Below, one piece after another: positions 44,542-55,489 of a stretch of DNA of 64,000 nucleotides. The notes beneath the pieces were generated by a model. It was not told the DNA's origin and did no database searches. It saw only the letters and a program-made list of their open reading frames with translations. Origin of the DNA: Coenobita brevimanus. Lineage: Eukaryota > Arthropoda > Malacostraca > Decapoda > Coenobitidae. Position numbers and translations under genes: made by a program. The stretch is from assembly GCA_032717465.1 (NCBI GenBank), contig CM064632.1, positions 29,935,426 through 29,999,425 on the forward strand. Reading direction: 5' to 3'. How positions within the stretch are numbered: the first letter of the stretch is position 1; each line of letters starts with the position of its first letter.

Positions 44542-44613
44542 CCTCCCTCCTTAAGACGACGTAACTGGGTGAAGTCGGAGAGAAGATGTGGCCCTCGTTG
44601 AAGATTCCGACAG

Positions 44614-45412
44614 TCAGATGCGAGAGAGGGCGTCAGCAATGCAGTTATGGGATCCTTTGATGTGTGTAATGGTCACATTATAAGGCTGTAGAAATAGGGA
44701 CCATCTAAGAAGTCTCTGGTTTGTGAACTTGTTGCGTTGTAGGAACGCCAAAGGATTATGGTCCGTATATACCTGCAGTGGTTGGTGTCCGGCCTGCAGG
44801 TAACACTCAAACTTCCCGATGGCGTTTACGATGGCATATAGCTCCTTTTCTATGGTGCTGATGTTTGTCGAACTTTACAGAATGGTAGGCCACCGGATGT
44901 AGAATGCTGTTGTTTTCCTGCAGCAAGACTGCACCTGATGCGATGTCACTGGCATCAGTTTGAAAGGCGAATGCCTTTGCGAAGTCTGGGGCTCGTAAGA
45001 CCGGACCCTGGGCCAGCAGATTCTAGAGTTGGTCAAAGGAGCTTTGGCAGTCCTGCGTCCATTCATACCTCACGCTCCCACCAGTAAGTCTCGTTAATGG
45101 GGCAGCAGTCCTCGCAAAGTTGGGGCAGAAACGTCTGTAGAAGCCCGCCATTCCAAGGAAGCGCCGTATCTCCCTTTTGTTAGTGGGCCGTGGGTACTGC
45201 AGGACTGCTGCTACATTGGCGGTTTTCGGTCGTACGCAACCATGGCCCACCTGGTGTCCCAAGTAGGTAACTGTAGCACCACCAAACGTAGACTTCTCCA
45301 GCTTAACTGTAAGTCTCGCCTCCCGCAGTCTGTGGAGCAGTTCCTTAATCTGGTGGAGGTGTTGCTCCCAGCTCATCGATGAGATCATCCACTCGTGGCA
45401 AGGGGTAGGCAT
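44614..45412 (-). pseudogene. Element A RT C-terminus and RNase H
   Basis: A 129-codon frame (45412-45023) starts at the deletion scar. It holds the RT C-terminal region: WEQHLHQIKELLHRLREARL, TYLGHQVGHG and RRFLGMAGFYRRFCPNFART. RNase H follows in shifted frames: APDFAKAFAFQTDASD near 45000 (first catalytic Asp), and the end CIADALSRI with the last catalytic Asp just before a stop at 44614-44616. Interruptions lie between these pieces. RT motifs A, B and C are absent. The polypurine tract and 3' LTR follow about 60 bp downstream in the sense direction. Confidence 0.85.
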
Positions 45413-46130
45413 CCGGCACTGTCACAGCGTTCACTCTGCGATAGTCGGTGCAGAAGCGTAGTTGTCCACCCTCTTTGGGAACAAGTAGACATGGTGACGC
45501 CCACGGGGAGCAGCTGGGAACGGCCAACCCCTGTTCGAGTAGATAATCTACCTCCTTCCTCATCTGCTTACGTTTCTGCGGATGGAGACGGTAAGGAGCC
45601 TGGCGGAGAGGAGAAGTTCCTGGGAGTAACTCTACGTCATGAGATAAAAGGGTGCACTGCTGAGGATGGTCACCAAAAACCTCCAAATCTCGTTGAATGA
45701 TTGAGGTGATGTCATGGGCTTGTGAGGGGGAGAGGTGTGACAAGTACTCATCCAGGTGTTTTAGGATGTAGGAGTTATTTCCTTTGTCTGTAGGTTGAAT
45801 GTTTAAGTCTGTAAGGTCTGTCGAGATGTTTAAGTCTGTAGGGTCTGTAGTAGTGAACAAACAGCAAGAAGTTACATTGTTATCCTTATAATCTGGTGCA
45901 GGAGCTTGTCTTTTATAAGACTTTAGTAAGTTAACATGAATCGACTGAGTGGACTTGCGACGATCAGGGGTGTCTATGATGTAATTTGTATCACTCACTT
46001 TCTTTAAGATGGTATAAGGACCATGGTACTTCGCTTGCAATGGTGAACCAGGTATGGGAATGAAGGCTAGGACCTGATCACCTTCCTGAAATGCTCTTAC
46101 TTGACCCTTTTTATCAAAGTTTGTCTTCAT
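45345..46130 (-). pseudogene. Element A integrase C-terminus joined to RT N-terminus
   Basis: A 261-codon frame that shows the domain order directly. Residues about 10-60 are the integrase C-terminal module (AFQEGDQVLAF, YHGPYTILKKV, PDRRKSTQSIHVNLLKSY). A linker of about 100 residues follows, then the RT fingers: LRQAPYRLHPQKRKQMRKEV (about 175-195), then SPWASPCLLVPKEGG, FCTDYRRVNAVTVPDAYPLP, RVDDLIDELG near residue 255. The frame then runs into the deletion scar and stops. The missing part is everything from motif A (LDLxxGY) through the YxDD box. Confidence 0.88.
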
Positions 46131-46133
46131 GAC

Positions 46134-47043
46134 CTATTGAGTTTGTTTAAGATTGTTCTGGGCAAAGGTACGGACTTTTGTGAGGGTTGCTTTCAGGTCA
46201 TCAAGGTATCTAGTAACCGAGACAAGCTTATGGGAGGTAGAATTAAGTAGTTTGTCCTTGACTACTCTTAGAGGTCCTCTCACTTTCCTCCCAAACAAGA
46301 GCTCAAAGGGAGAAATACCTAGGGACTCATTGGGCGTTTCTCTGATCACAAACAACATAAATGGTAAGGCCTCATCCCATTCCTGGTCCTGTTCATAGCA
46401 AAACCTACGCAAGAGCGATTTAAGAGTTTGATGACATCTTTCTAAAGCTCCTTGTGATTGTGGGTGGTAAGCAGTTGATAGAGTCTGAGTGATACAGAGT
46501 TCTGATAGCACCGTTTGAAAGAGATCACTAGTGAAATTTGTGCCTCTATCACTCTGAATTTCCTGCGGTATTCCAAAGGTGGTAAATAAGTGGGTGAGTT
46601 TAGACACAATGGTTTTCGAAGTGATATTCTTAAGAGGAAAGGCCTCAGGGTACCTGGTAGTTGGATCAAGGAATATCAAGATGTACCGATTTCCCTTCTT
46701 TGTTCTTGGTAGTGGTCCTACAACATCGATTACAATTTTCTGGAAGGGTTCTGAGGGTACTTGAATAGGTTGTAATGGGTAAGGTGGGATGGCTTGGTTT
46801 GGTTTCCCCACAACCTGACAAGTATGACAAGTGTTAACATAAGAGGCAACATCTTTCCTCATTCCTGGCCAATAAAACTAAAGACAAAATTCTCTCACAG
46901 GTCTTAGTGATACCTAAATGTCCGGCAAAACTTTCATGAGCGATCTCCATTACTGGCCTTCTTAATATAATGGGCAAAACTATTTGGTGAACTTCAGCCC
47001 AAGTCGCTTCGTCTGGTAATTTGGATGGTTTAAATACTCTCAT
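46134..47043 (-). pseudogene. Element A integrase (zinc finger and DDE core)
   Basis: Two overlapping frames. 47043-46834 carries the start of the HHCC finger (AHESFAGHLGITKT); after a frameshift the second frame (46862-46134, 242 codons) supplies YVNTCHTCQVVGKPNQ and the whole catalytic core: VIDVVGPLP (first Asp), QSDRGTNFTSD (second Asp), HPQSQGALERCHQTLKS (Glu), then ESLGISPFELLFGRKVRGPL. All three acids are present. One frameshift or sequencing indel separates finger and core. The C-terminal module continues in the next frame just downstream. Confidence 0.88.
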
Positions 47044-47175
47044 AAGAATTTGATCTTGAAGGTAATATGAAGGGTAGTGAGTGATCTGGTCTTTTGGAAT
47101 GACTCTAGAGTGAAGTTTTTATATGGTCGAGTCATCTTTCCGAGCTTCAAAGAGAACTTTATTTGTGAATAGTGG

Positions 47176-47500
47176 TCAGAGATTCCCTGAAGAGTGTGGA
47201 CTATTATTAGGTGGCAGTGGTCGAGGAGGGGACTGTTCATTTAGTTTGGCTTGAGCGCGTGTTACAGCACAAACAGGGAACAGATTAGGTTGCTCCCTTT
47301 CAAGGTCTCCCGTGGGATTATACTGCAAAGGGGAGTCACTAATTATGAGTGGAGGGAACACCGAACCACCTGCCAAATCATTAGCCAACAAAAACTCAGC
47401 ATCAGGCACTGGTAAGGACTGATCACTACTAACACCTACAAGTACCTGTCCCTTAACAAGAGGACTATCAAGGTATACCCGATCAAGAGGAATAGGGAAG
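47176..47500 (-). pseudogene. Element A protease C-terminal part
   Basis: The frame continues the gag-protease region after a frameshift near 47504. It shows LLANDLAGGSVFPPLI, matching LLGNDLAGEKVFPSLP of element B, then FPVCAVTRAQAKLN. The catalytic Asp segment lies upstream at the end of the gag frame (RDTAGGQSLIL). 47044-47175 is poorly conserved linker with a stop. Confidence 0.7.
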
Positions 47501-47503
47501 GGA

Positions 47504-48805
47504 TCACGAATCTTTCAAGTAAACCTTTTCACCTGTGTTGCATTGCTCAATACCGGGGACTGCTGATTTTAAGATTAGGGATTGTCCTCCGGCAGTGTCT
47601 CTTATAATACTAACAGGATGCCTCCTTGTAGCAAATGAAACTGACCCTTGGGACATAAAAGGTGTAAAAAGGTCAGTGGAGGTAGATTCTTTTACAGTGT
47701 TAAAGGAAGCTACAGGTTTTGAGAAGGCCTTTGCTACCTTGCATTTGGGATTTGTACAATTCCTTATGAGATGGCCAGGCTTTTTACAAAAAGAACAGAA
47801 CAGAGTTGACTTGGCATCACTATCAACTGGCTTACCATACCCTTTTTCACCTGCACCGGATTTCACATTGTTCTCTAGTTTCCGCTCCCCTGAAGGACCC
47901 TGACGGTGCACTAGTGAAAATACATCTGCAATCTGAGCAGCTTTAAGCAAGTCAGTTTCGTCTCTGCTGGTGATGTGAAAGACTACAGAATAGGGAACTT
48001 TCCTTTTAAACTCCTCTAAAGCTATTAAGTTCACAAGTTGATCAAAGGTAGTAACTGCGGCTGATCCGAGCCACTTTTTCAGCGATCTGAGCTTGTCTGA
48101 TGTGAACTCCAGATAAGTCTGGTGCAGAGACTTGTTTAAGTTCCGAAAAGTCTGTCTGTACCCTTCAGTGGTGATGCAATATGCGGCTAGAATCCCCTTT
48201 TTTACCGAATCATAATCGGTGTTCTCTAGTCCCGCTAGGATAGTTAAGGCCTTTTCAGATAGTTTTGGCTTTAAGAGCCATGTCCAATCCTCTTTAGCAA
48301 CTTCAAAGTGCTCAGCAGAGGACTCGAATTCCTTGAAAAAAGTTTCTGGGTCTTTGTCAGAGAACTGAGGCAAGAGAGACAAGTATTTAGTGAGTGACCT
48401 TGTTTTGGGGTGGATTAGTCGACTGTCTCTGTAGCATTGCTAATTGGTGTTTTCGTTCCCTTTCTTTTTCTTCTTTTTCTTATGCTCTTTTTCTTTTTCT
48501 TCTCTTTCTTTCTCTTCTCTTTTTCGTATGCTAGTTTTATCTGCAAAGCCTCCAATTTAACTTTCTATTTCTAAAAGAAGCATTGGATCCTGGCCTTTGT
48601 TTTCTTCACTAGTATCACTGCGAGGTAAAGCCCGAAGATAGGCTATACTCAGTGCCATAAGCTCTTCCTTAAGGATATCGCTAGCGAATGAGAGTCCAAA
48701 TTCTTTAGCAATGTACTCAAGTTGGTCTTTAGTTGCTCTAGAGGTCTTAAGCTCCTCTACCGAGGGATTGCTGACAAACTCTGTCGGATCGAATTCTGCA
48801 GCCAT
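47504..48805 (-). pseudogene. Element A Gag with SCAN-like capsid
   Basis: The start at 48805 (MAAEFDPTEF) gives an 82-codon N-terminal frame; a one-base shift near 48560 follows, then a Lys/Glu-rich coiled-coil stretch (about 48550-48440), then a 292-codon frame from 48382. In the latter, residues about 1-150 form the capsid: DPETFFKEFESSAEHF, WTWLLKPKLSEKALTILAGL, EGYRQTFRNLNKS and FDQLVNLIALEEFKRKVP, in the order of a SCAN domain. The zinc knuckle CSFCKKPGHLIRNC (C-x2-C-x4-H-x4-C) is at about residue 195, and the protease Asp segment RDTAGGQS at about 262, where the usual DTG is DTA. Role: particle assembly and genome packaging. Frameshifted, so not functional as read. Confidence 0.85.
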
Positions 48806-49438
48806 TGTAAAATTTACGTTAAACTAATCAAGGAAAAATGTGAGAAGATGACAACACTTAACCGCAAGTTATCTCCTGACTTTCACTCGAGATTAAGTAC
48901 CGACATAAGATAAGAGGATTATGAAATCCTGGTGAGTGAGGGGAGCGACCCCTGATGAGTAATCTCTTCAGAGAAGGTAACGAGCCACGAGATGCCAGCG
49001 AATGTTTTACCCCCCGTAAATCAAACAGGAGCCGACACGAAAGCACTCTTGAGTTTAGACTGGTAAAGTTACCCTCGAGCGACTTTAAGAATTGACTTAG
49101 AACATCACTGGTTCTGATGAGTAAAGATGAGTCTCTGTACAGCTAGAATGAGGGGAGAAGGCGCAAATCACTAGGGAATAATTCCGCTCTGTAACAACGC
49201 TCTAACTGACTGGAAGAATACAAAACCGTATGCCTCTACACCAGGCCTTCGTGTATGAGTTTTAAAGGCTAGTCACCTGCACATTCATCCAGCAGAGTTC
49301 AAGCGAGGACTAGAACACTCAACGAGTGGGAGAGAAAAAAAAAATAAAATCCCTATATATGAAACGTGCGTGTAATTAGTGCGTGCGACAAGATAACTGG
49401 CTGTGTAAATAATTGATCCCGGACAGGCCCCCAATTAT
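48806..49438 (-). other. Element A leader with primer-binding site
   Basis: Untranslated leader between LTR and gag start. The sense strand directly after the LTR reads (TAAT)TGGGGGCCTGTCCGGGAT. Its complement, GATCCCGGACAGGCCCCCA on the printed strand (49417-49435), has the form of a tRNA 3' end: T-arm CCCGG, seven acceptor bases ACAGGCC, one discriminator base, then CCA. The isoacceptor is not identified. Confidence 0.6.
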
Positions 49439-50087
49439 GTAATGAGCCGGATAGTGAAAGGTCTAAGGGCAAGAGATATTAGGTGGACTACCCGATCACT
49501 ACACACGATGATAGAAAACTCGAAGAAACTTTAGGTCTTATTAATAATTTAACATATATTTCCACAAAAACTTAACACTAGTTAACACGATTCGCCAAGG
49601 GAGGTCGTCTTAGATAAAAAAGGTCGACCACCCAGAGGACAAACCGTTGACACAAAAAAACAAAGTAGCTTTCCAATCACCCAAAATGAGCATTGATTAA
49701 CAATTCCGTCAGTGAACCCACTTGTAAATAGCGTAAATGACACCAATAAAATACCCAGCGAGTATCAGTCACAACAAAACAAAAAAAGTGTAAACTTTAA
49801 ATGTATAGGTAGGTGTAGGTGAAAAATTTGGTTTAATATTGTGTTCACTCCCTCGTTGATAGTTCTAAGTACTCACGAGGCCTTGCACCCAGAGTCCCTC
49901 AGGAGAGTGTTGAGCCTTGGCTGCTTGGTCGAGACTGACTCTAGAGTGAATGAGAAGGTCCCACAACACCTCGTCTAACTCAGTCAGAAAGGGTGGCTCG
50001 GAGCATTGGCACCTGTGTTCGACCGTGTTGGAGCCTCGATCGTCGATGATTTCCCGAGAAGTGGTGAATGAGGCGAGGGCCATGATA
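49439..50087 (-). repeat. Element A 5' LTR
   Basis: 649 bp, matching 43896-44541 with about 11 substitutions and two CA insertions (near 49650 and 49741). Followed by the flanking ACCC. Open frames such as 49950-50255 lie antisense and are shadows. Confidence 0.93.
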
Positions 50088-50091
50088 ACCC

Positions 50092-51660
50092 CTATCAGTA
50101 ATAATTTTGTTTTTTTCTTATTATTCAATATTTCTTCCTTCCCCTCTCTATTGCCTCTCAACGAAGTAAACTGTGATACATTACTAACCTTTGGAGGTGG
50201 CTTGGGTAAGTATCTGTCTTCTAACCCCCAGCTTAGTATGTTCACTCCTGAATAATACAGAAATTTTCCATATACATAAACTTATTTTTTCTCCATTTTC
50301 TTTCAGTACTTGGATGATACAACAGGCAGAACAACATCGATAAATATTCACTTAGTATTACCTGCCTTTTCAGGTAGACAGTGTAGACCAATATTACCTT
50401 TTCCTCTTTCCTATCAAATTTCCATAACATTTTTTCTATGCTGCATGGTGGTCCTCCTCACTATTTCCTGCCGGCTTCGGCTGGAGGGTTTGGTGGATGA
50501 GGGGGGAGTCTTCCAGCTTTTGTATATTTGACTTTAGCTGACATTTTAGCTGATTTTAGTTATAACCTTCCCTATACCAAACAGCCACGAAAGGACCAAC
50601 AGGTGTGTTGCTGTTTGCTTTCCTTTGTACTTTGTACTACTCACTTCCTCCCCGGCCGTTTTTCCACTTTTCAGGTTTTCCCCTTTATCCCTTAATTTTT
50701 CCCGGTTCCTAAATTTTCACTATTTTCTTTCATTTTCTCAATTTTTCATTCACTCCACATTTTTTCCCTTATTCTGGTGTTTGTTTTCTGTTGGGCAGGA
50801 CGCGCTGGAAGGGACGAAACTAATTATTTCCACTAGCATTATTGTAACTAAATTTCCTTCCTGTTGAGATCCCTGTCATCTCCCCCCCCCCTCTCTCTCT
50901 CATATCTCAAAATTTCAACTAGCATCATCGCTAATTACAGTCTTATTGGCCATATTCCTGTCATATCTGGCCATCTCATTTTTCCTTTCCCTTTTCTTCC
51001 TCTTATCTTGATTCCCGTCTACCCTTTTCATTTTTCTTCTCTTTCTCCTTCCACATCGTTTCATTCTACCTTTTCCTTTCTCTTCCTTGTTTCCGTAGTT
51101 GTACTCTTTTCCTTCCCTTTCCCCCTTTCCCTGTCGTTCTTCTCTTCTCTTACCTCCTTTTGACTTTTCCTCTTTCCTTCTTCTTCTTCACTTTCCCATT
51201 CAAGCTTCCCCTTTCCCTCCTCTTCCCTTTGCCCTTCCCTCCTCTTCCTTTTCCCTTTTCCTCTTCCCTTCCCAATCCTACTCCATCTTCATCTATTCAT
51301 TTTTCTTTTCCCCTTTCCTTTGTTTCCACTCTTAAGATTTCTCTTTCTTTTCCTATCCACTCCCTCTTCTCTTCCACTCAGAATTTCCACTCTCCATCCC
51401 TTGTACTTTTAGCATAATCGTTTATCTTCTCTTCCTCTATTTCCCTTATCTTCCCTTCCCTATCTTCATTCCCCTCTCTTCCATTCGCTCATTCCATCCT
51501 CTCTCCCTCTCTTCATTCCTTTTTATCAAATTTCTCTTCTGCTTCTGACCCTGTCTTTAAGCGAACATGGATATTACTCCTGTAATTTCATTCTCTCTTT
51601 CTCTTCATGTTTTTATCTCTCACCACTTCATTGTCTACCGGTATGTCAATTTTTCCTTCA
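50092..51660. other. Unassigned flank, pyrimidine-rich after 50880
   Basis: No gene recognised. 50880-51560 is T/C-rich with CTTTTCCTCTTCC-type runs and some CT units (50889-50900). Frames of 75-99 codons are composition artefacts. Confidence 0.6.
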
Positions 51661-51662
51661 GT

Positions 51663-51807
<145 letters not shown>

Positions 51808-52860
51808 GTGTTTGTTGTTAATCAACCTGTCTGACCGAGCAGACCCATCAACCGCTGGCAAACAACCGCCCCTCCTGGGCTGTCTCGTGCAATGAATTAA
51901 TGTTCCCTTGTGGCTGACAGCGCCCCGTGACAGCGAGGTGCGGGAAAAAATGTGGAGGTTTGGTTCCTGGTTGGATGCCGCCTTTGCGTCGGTCCATCCA
52001 GTTTGCAGGGGCACTATACCAGGCTCCACATTACCCTGTTATCTAGTTATATGATTGCCACCCAGCGTTGCGAATGGTTTCCTAGGTTACAGGAAACCAT
52101 TAGGCTTGTCATTCAGTGTACAGCCGCTTAAAGTAGAAAGAAAAGTGACAGGAAAATAAAGGGAAAAATAGGACACGATTACGACAGACACTGACATACC
52201 TGTAGAATGAAAAATATAAAGGAAGTAGTAGGCAGCACTACATCAAGTAAGTGAATGATGGTCGCCACCACTTAACACCTGTGTTTGTGTATAATAAGCA
52301 AGTGTATGAGTGTTTGCAAGTGTACAGGTGAGAGGCGAAGCTTAACAACGAACCCCATGTAAACAACGGTGATACAATAGCAATGGTGTAGAGATGAACA
52401 GCACCTTCTGGCACAATGGGATCAAAGCACACTGATTGGGATTCGGAGCTTCGATACGGCACACCAACCTGGCTGCTCCATTGTCTCGGCTGTGCTGTGT
52501 GGATTCACTGGCATCCATTCTCCTGAGCTTAAACGTTCAGTCCAGTGACGTATATGGCATTCTTGTTACCTAAGATGCTTTTACGCAGCTCTGGAGTTAC
52601 TTGAGACTCTTTTATTCGGTTTACGGCAGACTCTTCGAACTGGGGGGAGTTGAAAATACGAGAGGTCAATGCAAAGTTGAATAAATATATATATTAGGAG
52701 CAAAAAAAGAAAAAAAATACGTCACCCAGACTGCATAGATTATTTGTAATTTTATTCTTGATTTGTTCTAATGTATTAATTCTGCTTAGAAGAGTAGCCC
52801 AATAATGAAAGTACGGTATTAATGAAGGAAATATCTAACACCTGTAGCTTGAAAAGGCTC
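51808..52860. other. Unassigned stretch
   Basis: No gene or family recognised. A recurrent-motif copy AGACTCTTTTATTCGGTTTA lies at 52604-52623. TTTCCTAGGTTACAGGAAACC near 52079 is a small palindrome. Confidence 0.45.
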
Positions 52861-52866
52861 TCCTAA

Positions 52867-53050
52867 ACCGTGAAATAATAATAATAATAATAATAACATT
52901 TACACTATTACTACTACTACTACTAATAATAATAATAATAATCCATCCATCCTACATTCCCTCATGAGAAGCGTAGGAGCCCGGGGCTTGGCAGTTGGTC
53001 CCGACATTTAAGATGAGTGAAATAATAATAATAACAATAATAATAATAAT
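52867..53050. repeat. (ATA)n and (ACT)n triplets
   Basis: ATA at 52867-52889, ACT then ATA at 52906-52942, ATA again at 53020-53050, with a single-copy spacer of about 75 bp. 53051-53340 includes AGTGGTTTATTTTGCTTCCT, weakly M1/M2-like. Confidence 0.9.
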
Positions 53051-53332
53051 AGTTAATGGATTAAGGCGGATTAGTGGTTCTCTAAAGTCTCTTCCTAAGT
53101 GGTTTATTTTGCTTCCTGCACCTTAATCTTTCAAGAGGCAATTGCCTTTATGTACTTTGTTCCATCTAATGTCAACTTGATTTATTTATTTTAAGAGAAA
53201 TCCACGGCAGGAAAATATATAAAAATTCAAGTGAACTGAAAATGAAAACAGTTTATTCTATCTGACGTAAAGCAAAATAAATACAGTATAATTTTTGCAG
53301 ATACCTTAATATCAGCATATTACTCGAGTAGG

Positions 53333-53340
<8 letters not shown>

Positions 53341-53366
<26 letters not shown>
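53341..53366. repeat. (GA)n microsatellite
   Basis: About 13 GA units. Confidence 0.95.
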
Positions 53367-53373
<7 letters not shown>

Positions 53374-53394
53374 TTGGATAAATGAATTCCTCGA

Positions 53395-53516
53395 ACGAGA
53401 CTTTGATCGATCATATAGCTTCGCCTCTCCCAGCAGGAGAGCAACCCGGGCGGTGCGCAAACTCGAGACCCTTCGGCCTTGAGTCAAGCGCTCTACCACT
53501 AAACCACCCTGCTCTC
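53395..53516 (-). mobile_element. tRNA-derived SINE sharing the S1 tail
   Basis: On the minus strand a tRNA-like head, GGTGGTTTAGTGGTAGAGCG, is followed by CTTGACTCAAGGCCGAAG and a box B-like GGTCTCGAGTTTG. The body is CCCGGGTTGCTCTCCTGC, and the tail is AGCTATATGATC then ATCAAAGTCTCG. The tail matches the SINE at 14560-14713 although the heads differ. The open frame at 53382-53690 is its shadow. 53517-53929 is unassigned. Confidence 0.7.
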
Positions 53517-53929
53517 AGAGAGTCACTGGACAGCCGGACAACGACGAGAATACAAAAGCGTGTTGGCACCAAAAGGAGATTTTTTTTCCTACAATACTAC
53601 CATTTTCAAAAATATTTGGGAAAAAAATGCAATAATAATAATAATTCAGTGGATTTCTATACTTGGTGTATTTTCACCCGACGAAACTGAGCCACTACTG
53701 AAACTTGAATACTTGACCTTGGAAGAATTAAACTCGATATTCCTTTGTTATTAGGCATGAATCTCCTTGGTTACTATAGCACATTTCCTCAAATTCGACA
53801 AAGATCTGCTTTTCAACTTGGTTAACAGCCGAGTGGAGTTACGCTGTTATTTTAGGAGTAATAAAGGATTTTCAGTAGCTCATTCCAGAGACTTGGCTGA
53901 TTTCATTTTATCCAGCTCTCTTCCTTGTC

Positions 53930-54140
53930 CCTCGCCTCATCCTCTCTATCAGTGTCCCTTGTCTCTTGTCGCTGTCTCTGTCTCTGTCCATGTCCTTTGT
54001 CCCTGCCCCTGCCCCTGTCCCTGTCCCTTGTCTCAGCCCCTGTCCCTGTCCTTTGTCTCTGCCCCTGTCCCTATATCTTTCCCTGTCCCTTGGTCCTGTC
54101 TTTTGTCTCTGCTGCTGTCCCTGTCCCTCGTCCCTGTCCA
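53930..54140. repeat. (CCTGTC)n hexanucleotide array
   Basis: Degenerate hexamer CCTGTC/CCTGCC/TTTGTC in register over about 200 bp (CCCTGTCCCTGTCCTTTGTC and similar). The Leu/Ser/Cys/Pro frames on one strand and Arg/Asp/Gly on the other are artefacts. Confidence 0.92.
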
Positions 54141-54318
54141 ACCACAACACAGTATTTGCGCAAATGGTTCAGTTTTGTCAGATATAATCAAACTGGGTAA
54201 ATTCAAATCAGCCCTCCAATCCCATACACTGAACTGAAAGGGGTGAGGGATCTTTGTCAAGTTTGAGTGTACGCATTTTACCATCTTCATCAACAACGTG
54301 GAACAAGTAACAAAGACT

Positions 54319-54503
54319 TATACTGGTTTTACACTAACTTGACCCAGATTTTTGTCCTTTTGCAGCTTATTACATATAGCTCTACATCTTTTCCACAACA
54401 CTTCTTGAATAGCATCATATTCTAGTGTTAATTTATTGTTACAACTCAGCTTTCATGGCAATGAGACGTCAGTTTTAGGCCAAGTTAGAGTAAAAAGGGT
54501 ATA
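54319..54503 (+). mobile_element. M3 inverted-repeat element, copy 5
   Basis: 185 bp, the shortest copy. The left end is GGTTTTACACTAACTTGACC and the right end is TAGGCCAAGTTAGAGTAAAA followed by AGGGTATAG. The 18-base inverse of the right end, TTTTACTCTAACTTGGCC, differs from the left end at two positions. Core: TTTGTCCTTTTGCAGC and CAACTCAGCTTTCATGG. Confidence 0.8.
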
Positions 54504-54616
54504 GGCGTTGACTTACATATGGTTCACCTTGTCATCTGAGATGGGGGTAAAAAAACAGTTGTTGTCGCATGGGAGAGGGGTGACATTATTCAAAAACATA
54601 CTAAATGTCGACGATT

Positions 54617-54661
54617 CTCTCTCTCTCTCTCCTCTGTGTGTGTGTGTGTGTGTGTGTGTGT
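54617..54661. repeat. (CT)n/(GT)n short tracts
   Basis: CT (54617-54632), then GT (54635-54661). Confidence 0.92.
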
Positions 54662-54869
54662 TTACTGTCAGGATACAACAGCTCTGGTACTGAGAAGGGC
54701 CTATGTCCGGCCGAGGCTATATTATACTCAAACTGCAGACACTCTTTCGGAATAATTAGCCTTTCTGAAGAATTTAGGACAATGTGAGACAAGAGACAAG
54801 ACACAGTGACCATCAAAGTAACAACATAAAACAATAACGAGCACTTACAACATGAAACAACGGCGCCCG

Positions 54870-55330
54870 ACCCCTGACCTCAGAGCCGACCATTTGACTT
54901 TGCCCTGTGGTCTTCACTTTAGACTATTGGTTCTTAAAACAAACTCATTACACCTTGCCTAACTTTTACCTCCTATATTAATTGTGGTCCAAGCCAGATC
55001 ATAGCTGAGTTGCTCTTGTCATGTGACCTAACCTTCCATCAAATTGTTCTCAAATTCTAATTATTTTCGGTGCCTGACTCTCACCCCTTCCACCAAGTTC
55101 GGCCCACAGACATCAAAATCTTGGCTATAAAGTCAGACCTTTGACCTTTCCCCATGACCTTGACCTTACACCGATTGTTCGCAAACCAAATTACTTAATT
55201 CCTGCCTTACTTGTTTATGTTGACCTAGCCATGCTGCCTTGACCTGCGATCTACTGTCCTTGGGAATAAAAGTCATTCCCTTGGCCGATCCTCTAGTCTT
55301 CCACCAAGTCTGAGTTAAAACGGATCAAAT
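54870..55330. repeat. TGACCTTTGACC-type dispersed repeat, two units
   Basis: TTTGACTTTGCCCTGTGGTC near 54893 and TTTGACCTTTCCCCATGACC near 55138 begin two diverged units about 245 bp apart. Each continues with a TTAGACTATTGGTTC- or TTACACCGATTGTTC-like phrase, and CCTTGCC or CCTGCC. Later phrases CTTCCATCAAATTG and CTTCCACCAAGTCTG also align. I recall this kind of TGACCTT-rich repeat as common in marine invertebrates; not searched. Confidence 0.65.
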
Positions 55331-55340
55331 CTAATATTAT

Positions 55341-55366
55341 CACACACACACACACACACACACACC
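55341..55366. repeat. (CA)n microsatellite
   Basis: About 13 CA units. Confidence 0.93.
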
Positions 55367-55489
55367 TGCAACAGCTCTCGCGTCCATACGTCTGGCAATA
55401 CACCATTGTAAACTTAATTTGCATGTAAATGGCAGCACCCAGAGCGCGAATGTTTGAACTGGGGAGGGGATACTTTTTGTGGAGGTCGT

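Larger units (their letters stand above)
43896..50087 (-). mobile_element. LTR retrotransposon A (Gmr1-like, RT-deleted)
   Basis: About 6.2 kb on the minus strand, bounded by direct repeats at 43896-44541 and 49439-50087. Flanking ACCC occurs at 43892-43895 and 50088-50091, a 4-bp target duplication. Order in the sense direction: LTR, primer site, gag, protease, integrase, RT, RNase H, purine tract, LTR. Integrase before RT is a Copia-type arrangement, but the integrase and RT sequences are of Ty3/Gypsy type, as in Gmr1 elements. I count about 11 substitutions and two 2-base indels between the LTRs, about 1.7% difference. gag and pol carry several frameshifts and a deletion of the RT catalytic core, so this copy is non-autonomous. 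Confidence 0.93.

Noticed and set aside
43896..50087. LTR of element A ending at GGGCCA (canonical TG...CA)
   Set aside because: Both LTRs continue to share TGATA beyond that point, and only the longer limit gives matching ACCC flanks and an adjacent polypurine tract.
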